Shown here piece after piece: positions 1 to 5,536 of a stretch of DNA of 8,972 nucleotides. Position 1 is the first letter of the stretch, and every line of letters begins with the position of its first letter. The position numbers and the translations under genes were made by a program. The notes under the pieces are model-generated. The model was not told the DNA's origin, ran no database searches, and saw only the letters and a program-made list of their open reading frames with translations. Origin of the DNA: an uncultured Oscillospiraceae bacterium (GTDB lineage Bacteria; Bacillota; Clostridia; Oscillospirales; Oscillospiraceae); the NCBI GenBank assembly GCA_934643765.1, contig CAKUCT010000068.1, forward strand, positions 1-8,972, written 5' to 3'.

Positions 1-672
1 GACTACATCATGCTCTACAAGGAAAATTCCGTGCTCAAGTCCAAGATGAAGATCCTGGTCGAAAAGCTCGAGGAATACCGCGGCCAGGAAGCTGCCATGA
101 AGCAGCAGATGGCCCAGGCGCAGGCCCAGTGCGACAAGATGATCGCCGAAGCCCAATCGCGCAGCGCGACCATCGTCGCCGGCGCGGAGACGACGCTCCG
201 CTCACAGAGCGACGATCTCAAAAAGGAGCTCGCCGAAGAGCAGGCGCGGCTCGACAACGCCAAGCAGACCGCGCTCAATTTCATCGATGTCATCGAGCAG
301 GATATCCGTGGCCATCTGGAGCTGCTGGAAAAGCTCAAAAGCCGCGATCTGACGCTCGCCGGTCCGCAGCTTGTGCAGCAGAAGCCCGTGCGGGAAAAGC
401 CCTATGACTGGCAGGCCGATCAGCCCGCCGCAGCCGCGCCCGTGATGCCCGCCGCCCCCGCGGCCGCACCGTCTGAAAGCGCCGAGGCCATTGCCGAGGC
501 TATTTCGGAGAACATGGAAAAGCTCGTCGGCGCGGACCCCAAGCCGGACACGCCGCCCGCGGCGCCCGCTTCCTCTCAGAAGCAGAACACGCGCCCGCTG
601 CATCCCGACAGCGCAACGATCAAGTTCACCGATCTGCAGTTCGGCAAGAACTACGATCCGACCAACGTTTAA
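1..672 (+). CDS. DivIVA-domain cell-division/polarity protein, 5' end outside window
   Basis: The frame is open from base 1 (D-Y-I before the first Met at base 10), so this is the 3' part of a longer gene; the N-terminal membrane-binding segment of the DivIVA domain lies off the window. The visible 223 residues start in the conserved stretch YKENSVLKSKMKILVEKLEE, continue as a long heptad-rich coiled coil of Lys, Glu, Gln and Ala to about residue 115, then give way to an Ala/Pro-rich linker (about 130-195) and a short polar tail. DivIVA-family proteins are cytoplasmic coiled-coil scaffolds that bind curved membrane at septa and poles and recruit division or wall-synthesis partners. The Ala/Pro linker is common in clostridial members and probably disordered. 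The gene ends 12 nt before a terminator, so it is the last gene of its unit. Family assignment is fairly sure; the precise role is inference. Confidence 0.8.
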   Translation, partial: DYIMLYKENSVLKSKMKILVEKLEEYRGQEAAMKQQMAQAQAQCDKMIAEAQSRSATIVAGAETTLRSQSDDLKKELAEEQARLDNAKQTALNFIDVIEQDIRGHLELLEKLKSRDLTLAGPQLVQQKPVREKPYDWQADQPAAAAPVMPAAPAAAPSESAEAIAEAISENMEKLVGADPKPDTPPAAPASSQKQNTRPLHPDSATIKFTDLQFGKNYDPTNV

Positions 673-683
673 ACGTATAAACA

Positions 684-721
684 AAACCCCTCCGTGCCGC
701 ATGTGCGACGCGGAGGGGTTT
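684..721. terminator. Bidirectional intrinsic terminator between convergent genes
   Basis: Arms 684-694 and 711-721 pair over 11 bp (AAACCCCTCCG with CGGAGGGGTTT), and the stem continues inward with one mismatch. T-rich tracts follow on both strands (TTTATCATTT on plus, TTTTGTTTA on minus). It sits between the stop of the DivIVA-like gene and the stop of the MerR-family gene and can serve both. Confidence 0.85.
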
Positions 722-727
722 ATCATT

Positions 728-1561
728 TCAGCCGGAAACCGGCGCAACCGGAATGGTGATTTCAGTGACGTATTTTTCCGTATCATAGGTAAGGCCCCGG
801 TCGATGATCGTAATTTCGCGGGAAAAGCCGACGATTTTAAGGCCGTGCGCCCGCATATACTCTGCCAGACGCCGGTACTGCGCGGGCGACTGCAGATGGT
901 GGCCATGAAAGCGCACGCGCACGCAGTCGGCCGCCGGAAACTCCATCAGCGCGCCTTCAAAGTGGTCGGCCTCATCGAGCATCAGGAACGTGCCGTCATA
1001 GCGCAGATATTCCCGCCGCTCCAGATGCGCCTGCGAGATGGAAAAGCCGACCTTTCCCAGAAACACCAGCGCCTCCGCCTGCGCTGCGGCCAGACGACTG
1101 GTTGACAGCTCCAGATCATCGTAGTTCTGCGCCGTCAGCGAATCATCCAGCCAGAACAGGCGGCACGCGGGCGCTGTAATCCGCTCAACGGTTCCGAACG
1201 CCGCGCTCTGCGCCTCGCGCAGCTGCCGGAGTCTTGCGTCGATTTTCCGCTCGATACGCGACAGCTCCTGCTGCTTTTCCTGCACCGCCAGCTTCTGCGC
1301 GCGAAGCTTCGCTTCGATCTTTTCTACATCCCGGTCATCGAGAAAATCCGCGATCTCCGTCAGCGGCATATCGAGCGCGCGCAGGTACCGGATGGTATTG
1401 AACCGCTCAAACTGCCGCGCGCTGTAATAGCGGTAGCCGCTCTGCGGATCGATGTACTCCGGCTGTACCAGACCAATGGCCTCATAGTGCCGCAGCGTGC
1501 TCACGCTCAGATGAAACAGCTTTGCCGTTTCGCCGATGGAAAGAAGCTTTGACGGCTCCAT
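728..1561 (-). CDS. MerR/BmrR-family transcriptional regulator
   Basis: This 277-residue protein has a MerR winged helix-turn-helix at about residues 6-75, with LSIGETAKLFHLSVSTLRHY, the wing motif SGYRYYSARQ and the recognition-type Arg/Tyr residues. A dimerisation coiled coil follows at about 76-118. The C-terminal domain (about 122-272) ends in EKYVTEITIPV, matching the GyrI-like effector-binding domain of BmrR-type multidrug sensors. Such proteins bind DNA as dimers at promoters with over-long spacers and activate when a hydrophobic drug binds. The start is supported by GGAGGG at 1569-1574, 7 nt upstream, embedded in the end of the pump gene. It lies 3 bp downstream of a MATE exporter, so co-transcription is near certain, and the 19-bp-spacer promoter upstream of that pump is the obvious target. 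The ligand is unknown. Confidence 0.9.
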   Translation of the reverse strand: MEPSKLLSIGETAKLFHLSVSTLRHYEAIGLVQPEYIDPQSGYRYYSARQFERFNTIRYLRALDMPLTEIADFLDDRDVEKIEAKLRAQKLAVQEKQQELSRIERKIDARLRQLREAQSAAFGTVERITAPACRLFWLDDSLTAQNYDDLELSTSRLAAAQAEALVFLGKVGFSISQAHLERREYLRYDGTFLMLDEADHFEGALMEFPAADCVRVRFHGHHLQSPAQYRRLAEYMRAHGLKIVGFSREITIIDRGLTYDTEKYVTEITIPVAPVSG

Positions 1562-1564
1562 GCT

Positions 1565-2908
1565 TTATCCCTCCAATATGGCTTTTTCCCGCCGGGTCAG
1601 AACGCAATAGGCAATCACGCAGACAATCACCGACAGAAGCGAACCCGCTGCCGAAGCCAGGCCCATCGGCAAAAGCGTCTGCGGAAACAGCTTCGAGCCG
1701 AAGTACGCGCCCGGAATGCGCACGAGCAGAATAGAAAGGCAGTTGTGCAGGAAAGACAGGCCGGATTTGCCCTTGGCGCAGAAGTAGCCGCTGAAGCTGA
1801 ACTGGATGCCGCCGAAGCAGCTGTCCCAGATATAGCCGCGCAGATACTGCCCGCCGGCCACGGCGACCAACGCATCCGGCGTAAAGAGCCCGACCATTCC
1901 GTCTGCCAGATGCTGCATCACAATCGCAATCGCAAGGCCGATGCCCGTTGCAATCGCGATGGCGTACCAGAGCGTCCTGCGCGCCCGCTCGGGCTTGCCC
2001 GCGCCGATGTTCTGCGCGCCAAGCGCGGAGACCGTCGAAAGCATGGACGACGGCAGCAGGAACATGAAGCTCATAATTTTTTCCACAATCCCAACCGCCG
2101 CCGCGTCAACCAGGCCGCGGTGGTTGGCGATGATCGTGATGATGATAAACGAGACCTGGATGAAGCCGTCCTGCAGCATGACCGGAACGCCGATGGAAAG
2201 AAGCTTTCCCATGATGCCCCTGTCCGGCCGGAAGTCTTGTTTTGTGAGCGAAATGCCGCTTCTGCGCCGGAGCACCACCGCCAGCGACAGAACCACACTG
2301 ATGGCCTGGGCAAGCGTTGTGCCGAGTGCCGCGCCGCTGGGGCCCATGTGCATGGCGCCGATGAATAGATAGTCGAGCGCAATATTGCAGACACATGCGA
2401 CGGCAATAAAATACATCGGCGTCTTGGAGTCTCCCAGCCCGCGGAAAATGGAGCTGATGATATTATAGGCCGTGATGAACGGAATGCCGATGAAACAGAT
2501 TTTAAGATAGGCAAGCGCCCCCGGAACGGCCTGCTCGGGCGTCGCCACCAGGGCCACAATGCCGTCCGTGTACAAAAGCAGCACGCAGGTCAAAACGACC
2601 GACAGCGTCATAAAAAGCGTTACGGTATTGCCGACATTCTTTGCCGCCCGCCGCAGATCGCCGGCGCCCACCGCCTGCGCGATGCAGACCGTCGCGCCCA
2701 TCGCAAGGCCGACCAGCATCACCGTCAGCATATGCATGACCTGCGAGCCGTTGGCAACGGCGGTTGAGCTCTCTGTGCCGCAGAACTGCCCGATGATGAA
2801 AAGATCGGCCATGCCGTAGAGCGTCTGCAGAAAATAGGAAAACAGATAGGGAAGGGAGAATTTCAGAATGTTCTGGAAGACGCTTCCGGTTGTAAGATTT
2901 TGTTCCAT
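1565..2908 (-). CDS. MATE-family multidrug/cation antiporter
   Basis: The 447-residue protein is hydrophobic throughout, with about twelve membrane spans, and matches the usual length of the multidrug and toxin extrusion family (NorM/DinF-like). Family marks include the N-terminal LPYLFSYFLQTLYGMADLFIIG, the loop motif IFRGLGDSKTPM near the middle of the first bundle, and the related ALGAQNIGAGKPERARR in the second bundle. MATE proteins sit in the cytoplasmic membrane and expel cationic or hydrophobic compounds using Na+ or H+ gradients. The ATG at 2906-2908 is preceded by AAAGAGG (minus strand, 2916-2922) at 7 nt. It is the first gene of an operon with the MerR-family regulator, under a MerR-type promoter. 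Substrate cannot be read from sequence; drug or bile-compound export is a guess from context. Confidence 0.93.
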   Translation of the reverse strand: MEQNLTTGSVFQNILKFSLPYLFSYFLQTLYGMADLFIIGQFCGTESSTAVANGSQVMHMLTVMLVGLAMGATVCIAQAVGAGDLRRAAKNVGNTVTLFMTLSVVLTCVLLLYTDGIVALVATPEQAVPGALAYLKICFIGIPFITAYNIISSIFRGLGDSKTPMYFIAVACVCNIALDYLFIGAMHMGPSGAALGTTLAQAISVVLSLAVVLRRRSGISLTKQDFRPDRGIMGKLLSIGVPVMLQDGFIQVSFIIITIIANHRGLVDAAAVGIVEKIMSFMFLLPSSMLSTVSALGAQNIGAGKPERARRTLWYAIAIATGIGLAIAIVMQHLADGMVGLFTPDALVAVAGGQYLRGYIWDSCFGGIQFSFSGYFCAKGKSGLSFLHNCLSILLVRIPGAYFGSKLFPQTLLPMGLASAAGSLLSVIVCVIAYCVLTRREKAILEG

Positions 2909-2936
2909 GTGCGTGCCTCTTTCTCTGAGATAGCGA

Positions 2937-2980
2937 TAGCGTCAGTTGACAAAGGCCCACGCGCTTGCCAACTGACGCTA
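2937..2980. repeat. 12-bp perfect inverted repeat in the MATE operon start region
   Basis: TAGCGTCAGTTG at 2937-2948 is repeated inverted as CAACTGACGCTA at 2969-2980, with a 20-bp centre. The right arm reaches the last base of the minus-strand -10 box, and the start of transcription should fall near 2973, inside that arm. Only part of the hairpin would therefore be in the mRNA. This makes a DNA operator for a second regulator at least as likely as an RNA structure. Confidence 0.6.
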
Positions 2981-3010
2981 GCATAAACTCTACAACCGTT
3001 ATAGAGTCAA
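2980..3010 (-). promoter_or_regulatory. MerR-type promoter/operator of the MATE-regulator operon
   Basis: On the minus strand, -35 TTGACT (3005-3010) and -10 TATGCT (2980-2985) are separated by 19 bp instead of 17. The spacer region holds a 21-bp dyad at 2987-3007 with ACTCTA / TAGAGT arms and a near-symmetric AACGGTT core. This is the hallmark layout of MerR-family operators, where the activated dimer distorts the over-long spacer to align the two boxes. The MerR/BmrR-type gene sits in the same operon, so autoregulation with drug induction of the pump is the natural reading. Confidence 0.88.
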
Positions 3011-3068
3011 GATAAAATTTCAGCTCCGCATCCCTGCGGAGGCGGAGCCGGATACGGCGGAAAAGGGC

Positions 3069-3097
3069 TTGCAAAACCTGTCAAACCTTGATATACT
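3069..3097 (+). promoter_or_regulatory. Strong extended -10 promoter for the YD/Sel1 gene leader
   Basis: The -35 box TTGCAA (3069-3074) is 17 bp from the -10 box TATACT (3092-3097), which is preceded by the extended -10 motif TG at 3089-3090. Transcription should begin near 3103-3105 and run through a long structured leader to the gene starting near 3455. It is divergent from the MATE operon promoter, with 58 bp between the two -35 boxes. Confidence 0.75.
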
Positions 3098-3220
3098 AAA
3101 TCTGGAAAACAAAAATGCAGCAGCTTGCGGGCGTTACCAGCACCCGCAAGCCTATGCAGGTGGTAGCGCACCTACACAACGGCCACAGGCCGCACCGCAC
3201 GGATATTATAAGCGATTTCC

Positions 3221-3247
3221 CGCCTTTTTACAAGGCGCGTGTTTTTT
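3221..3247 (+). terminator. First terminator-like hairpin in the leader
   Basis: CGCCTT (3221-3226) pairs with AAGGCG (3232-3237) around a 5-nt loop, followed four bases later by six Ts (3242-3247). The stem is short but the layout fits an intrinsic terminator or attenuator for the plus-strand transcript. Confidence 0.5.
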
Positions 3248-3276
3248 GCTTGTGATATTTTTGCGGCTGTTTTTGC

Positions 3277-3381
3277 ATGGGAATTTTATCATTCCTTCGC
3301 TGTGTAGGAGTATATCCTGCACAGCGTTTTTGTTTTCACCCGGCGGTGCGGGAGCGGAATGCTCCCCACCTGCTGCGGTGA
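3277..3381 (+). CDS. Possible 34-codon leader peptide spanning the second terminator
   Basis: An ATG at 3277 opens a 34-codon frame (starting MGILSFLRCVGVYPAQ) that runs straight through both arms of the terminator at 3299-3336 and stops with TGA at 3379-3381. A ribosome translating it would melt that hairpin, which is the logic of leader-peptide attenuators. No clear Shine-Dalgarno sequence precedes it, so translation is unproven and the frame may be chance. Confidence 0.25.
   Translation: MGILSFLRCVGVYPAQRFCFHPAVRERNAPHLLR
3299..3336 (+). terminator. Second intrinsic terminator/attenuator in the leader
   Basis: GCTGTGTAGGA (3299-3309) pairs with TCCTGCACAGC (3315-3325), 11 bp with one G-U pair and a 5-nt loop, followed by GTTTTTGTTTT. 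It is a convincing plus-strand intrinsic terminator lying about 120 nt before the next gene, so downstream expression needs readthrough or antitermination. Confidence 0.75.
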
Positions 3382-3406
3382 AAATCAGAAAAGAAAGGAA
3401 TGTTTT

Positions 3407-3430
3407 ATGTGGAGAACCTATGTCCCCTGA
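3407..3430 (+). CDS. Possible 7-codon leader peptide upstream of the YD/Sel1 gene
   Basis: AAAGGA at 3394-3399 stands 7 nt before ATG 3407, which encodes only MWRTYVP before TGA at 3428-3430. The same ribosome binding site is too close to use the nearby ATG at 3400, whose 21-codon frame (ending TAA 3463-3465) overlaps the start of the next gene. An ideal ribosome site serving a minute frame suggests a regulatory or coupling peptide, but this is inference from spacing alone. Confidence 0.3.
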   Translation: MWRTYVP

Positions 3431-3454
3431 CGGCGCAAACGGGCGGTGATGTAC

Positions 3455-4681
3455 ATGAACTATAACAAGCCCGTCCAGCGGAAAATCGTTAAAGCATATG
3501 CAGACGATATCTACTCCAGCAAAAACATAATCGAAACAAATGCTGCCGGGCAGGAACTGTCGATTGTCCGGTATTGGGCACCACCGCGCGACCAGTCCCC
3601 GCACTATATCTATGAATTTTCTTACTTGCCAAATGGTCTGCTGGCCACAAAACGTATTATCAGCACCGATTTATCCGATCGCGAAGAGACCATTCTCCGC
3701 TATTCGTATGACGCACAGAACCGCGAATGCAGGGTCGACGAAACAACCACGAGCAAGAACGGAATCCGGCAAAGTACCACCACATATGAATACAAAAACG
3801 GAAAGAAATTTCTTGGGAAACGCAGCCACACATCTGGCGAAACAGAACATCTGGATAAAGTACTCCACTATGACGAAAACGGCTGGCTGGTTCAGAGCGA
3901 TTGCTATCTTGGAAAGTTTCTGGAGCACATTATATATCATAAAAACGATGCCGAGGGCCGTCCTCTGGAAGAAACTATGCAGTATACAAAGGAGTATCTT
4001 GACGATCCCTTTATCCGCAAAACGCATCCGGAGCTCCGGAGCGATGTCACATTCTTACTTACAAAAAAGGAATACGACGAGGCTGGTCATGAAATTGCTT
4101 CCTATCTGTACCAGGACTGTGGTCAGTCCATCACGCATGAATCTCACCGTCGCTACAACGAGAAGGGCGAGGTGATCTTTTCGCGTGATACATGGGGTGA
4201 CAAAACGCTAGAGTATGTCTATCGCTACGAAACCACCATTGCGGATATTTCTAACGGAGAAGGGCATCGTCCTGCTTCTTTTGTGCCCGCTGAGTCAGAG
4301 GACAACTATCAGTTTGATCCTCTGATTGATGAGAAATTCCGCCCGCTCTTTCAAAAAGCCTGCCGAAATGACCCAGACGCACTCTGGGAGATTATTGTGC
4401 GCTATGAAAATGCGGATGAGTTTCCCTACAGCAGCTCCTGGCAGTTTTATTGGCTGAAGCGTGCGACGCAGTCTCTCCCGCAAACGGAGGAAAACGCGCG
4501 CTTCTGGAATGATCTAGCTTTTTGTTTCCACTACGGGAAAGGCACAGAGAAAGATATTCCCGCCGCAATCGAAGCTTACAAACTTGCATTAAAGCTTGGC
4601 AACACCGAAGCACGTACAAACCTTGGCATTGTCTACTACCATGAAACCACCGGCGAGACCCGAAAAAATGCCCTTGCCTAA
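3455..4681 (+). pseudogene. YD-like/Sel1 repeat protein, 5' part of an interrupted gene
   Basis: The frame is open from GTG 3446; I prefer ATG 3455 because GGCGGTGAT at 3443-3450 matches the anti-Shine-Dalgarno sequence at good spacing. The N-terminal half has about six tyrosine-rich beta-type repeats resembling RHS/YD repeats: YSYDAQNR, YEYKNGKK, LHYDENGW, YHKNDAEGR, KEYDEAGH, RRYNEKGE. From about residue 345 it turns into helical Sel1-type repeats (FHYGKGTEKDIPAAIEAYKLALKLGN, then ARTNLGIVYY). It stops after TRKNALA, where foreign DNA begins at 4662-4667. Removing the 257-bp fragment joins this frame to the one at 4921-5472, giving about 586 residues. YD and Sel1 repeats mediate protein contacts; no enzymatic motif is visible and the function is unknown. 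Base composition is more A/T-rich than the flanking genes. Whether the truncated 408-residue product is made is unclear. Confidence 0.75.
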
Positions 4682-4871
4682 GGCCAACGCGGAACAGTTC
4701 ATGGAAATTGTCCGGAAGAATGCGCATTTCGAGGAATTGACGCATACGCTTCTGCGGGAGTTTGTAGACAAAATTATCGCGCATGAGGGCAGCCGCGACG
4801 AAGACGGTATCCGCAGGCAGGAGATTGAAATCTACTACTCTTTCGTCGGCAAGCTCGATTTGCCTGTATAG
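4668..4871 (+). pseudogene. C-terminal fragment of large serine recombinase (DUF4368 tail)
   Basis: From ATG 4668 the frame encodes 67 residues, with ANAEQFMEIVRKNAHFEELT, LREFVDKIIAHE and RRQEIEIYYSFVGKLDLP. These match the C-terminal DUF4368 region found at the end of resolvase-type recombinases of clostridial integrative elements. The catalytic N-terminal serine domain, the recombinase domain and the zinc ribbon are all absent, so it cannot recombine DNA. The frame extends upstream to 4596, but that part is the Sel1 gene read out of frame. A terminator-like hairpin follows at 4883. In intact elements this gene usually lies next to one element end, consistent with the right junction being only about 50 bp away. 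Confidence 0.8.
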
Positions 4872-4882
4872 GGGCGCAAAAA

Positions 4883-4917
4883 AGTTCCAGTCAGAGTGAA
4901 TTTCTCTGACTGGAACT
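4883..4917. terminator. 14-bp perfect hairpin at the end of the recombinase remnant
   Basis: AGTTCCAGTCAGAG (4883-4896) pairs perfectly with CTCTGACTGGAACT (4904-4917) around a 7-nt loop. On the minus strand it is followed at once by six Ts; on the plus strand by AGAAAAATTTTT. It can terminate minus-strand transcription well and plus-strand transcription less well, and would block readthrough into the second half of the Sel1 gene. Confidence 0.7.
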
Positions 4918-4920
4918 AGA

Positions 4921-5472
4921 AAAATTTTTACACGGATTGTGCTTCCTTATCACACATGGGCATTTCTTCTCGGCTCCTATTGTTTTGAGGGGCTCGGCGG
5001 CCCGATCGACCGTGAAGAGGGCGAACGCCGGCTTCGCCAAGCGATGACCGACGAGGATATCTTGCTTGCCTCGGAGGCTAAAAACTCTCTGGCTCTGTAT
5101 TTCTATCAGGCAGACGAACGGCTGCCTGAGGCGATTTCCCTTCTGAAAAGCGCCGCTGCAGATGGCAATGCCACCGCTATTGGAAATCTGGGTAAGGCGT
5201 ATTTTGAGGGCAAGGGTGTCCCACAGAGCAACGACATGGCCATCCGCTATTGGAAGCAGGCCGCCGAACTCGGAAGCCAGGACGCTGTCTCCAATCTGCA
5301 AGTCATCGGTTCCGCTGGTAATATGTTCGATCTGTCTGACGATACATCTACCTCACAGGAAGCACCGCGGGGCGGCGGTTGCCTTGCCGTCATCGGGAAG
5401 GCTATTCTGGGCTTCTTTTTCTTTTTGGTTATCCTCGCCATCGTCGTGAACGTCATCGCGCTGCTACTGTAA
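4921..5472 (+). pseudogene. Sel1 repeat protein with C-terminal membrane anchor, 3' part of interrupted gene
   Basis: This is the continuation of the gene broken at 4662. It encodes three further Sel1-type repeats (FLLGSYCFEGLGGPIDREEGERRL; LALYFYQADERLPEAISLLKSAAADG; AIGNLGKAYFEGKGVPQSNDMAIRYWKQAAELG), a polar Ser/Thr-rich linker, then a Gly-Gly-Gly-Cys motif and one long hydrophobic segment (LGFFFFLVILAIVVNVIALLL) that ends the protein. The tail suggests anchoring with the repeat domains in the cytoplasm, though topology is inferred. A GTG at 4939 could start an independent 177-residue protein, but no ribosome site precedes it and it would begin inside a repeat, so the split-gene reading is better. 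It converges on the hydrogenase gene with a shared terminator at 5497-5522. Confidence 0.75.
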
Positions 5473-5496
5473 GCATCCTCCCAGCTCAATCAAAAC

Positions 5497-5522
5497 GCGC
5501 CCGGCAGATTTCTGCCGGGCGC
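5497..5522. terminator. Bidirectional intrinsic terminator
   Basis: GCGCCCGGCAGA (5497-5508) and TCTGCCGGGCGC (5511-5522) form a 12-bp stem (effective loop slightly larger than the 2-nt centre). T-rich DNA follows on plus (TGTTTCTTTCTTT), and TTTTG follows on minus. It lies between the convergent Sel1 and hydrogenase stops. Confidence 0.85.
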
Positions 5523-5536
5523 TGCTGTTTCTTTCT

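Larger units (their letters stand above)
3104..3336 (+). ncRNA. Structured leader RNA with serial hairpins and tandem terminators
   Basis: The predicted transcript from the 3069-3097 promoter folds into several local hairpins: a 9-bp stem 3123-3131/3143-3151 (GCTTGCGGG with CCCGCAAGC), AGGTG/CACCT at 3158-3162/3169-3173, CGGCC/GGCCG at 3180-3184/3188-3192, then two terminator-like structures listed separately. No protein-coding function is evident. It could be an attenuated leader of the downstream gene or a free small RNA of about 230 nt with occasional readthrough. I do not recognise an established RNA family. I have only an uncertain impression of similar leaders inside clostridial mobile elements. 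Confidence 0.5.
4662..4924 (+). mobile_element. 257-bp recombinase-end remnant flanked by GAAAAA direct repeats
   Basis: GAAAAA occurs at 4662-4667 and 4919-4924, bounding a fragment that holds the 3' end of a large serine recombinase gene and a 14-bp hairpin. Excising one repeat plus the insert (257 bp, not a multiple of three) rejoins ...TGETR with KIFTRIVLPYHTWAF in frame and restores the Sel1 gene. Known large serine transposases of the TnpX/TndX group recombine at a central GA dinucleotide, and GA begins both repeats. The left end of a full element is missing, so this is either a deletion scar or a very small mobilised unit; the repeat could also be microhomology in A-rich DNA. Confidence 0.65.

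Noticed and set aside
1745..2368. 207-codon plus frame opposite the MATE gene
   Set aside because: Composition is Arg/Asp/His-rich with no family features and it lies wholly inside a clear MATE coding region on the other strand.
3069..3449. 126-codon open frame across the YD/Sel1 leader
   Set aside because: It starts at the -35 box of the promoter, upstream of the expected transcript start, and reads through all leader hairpins with low-complexity, Cys/Pro-rich sequence; better explained as RNA.
4596..4667. Upstream part of the recombinase-tail frame
   Set aside because: These codons are the Sel1 gene read out of frame; recombinase similarity begins only after the 4662-4667 junction.
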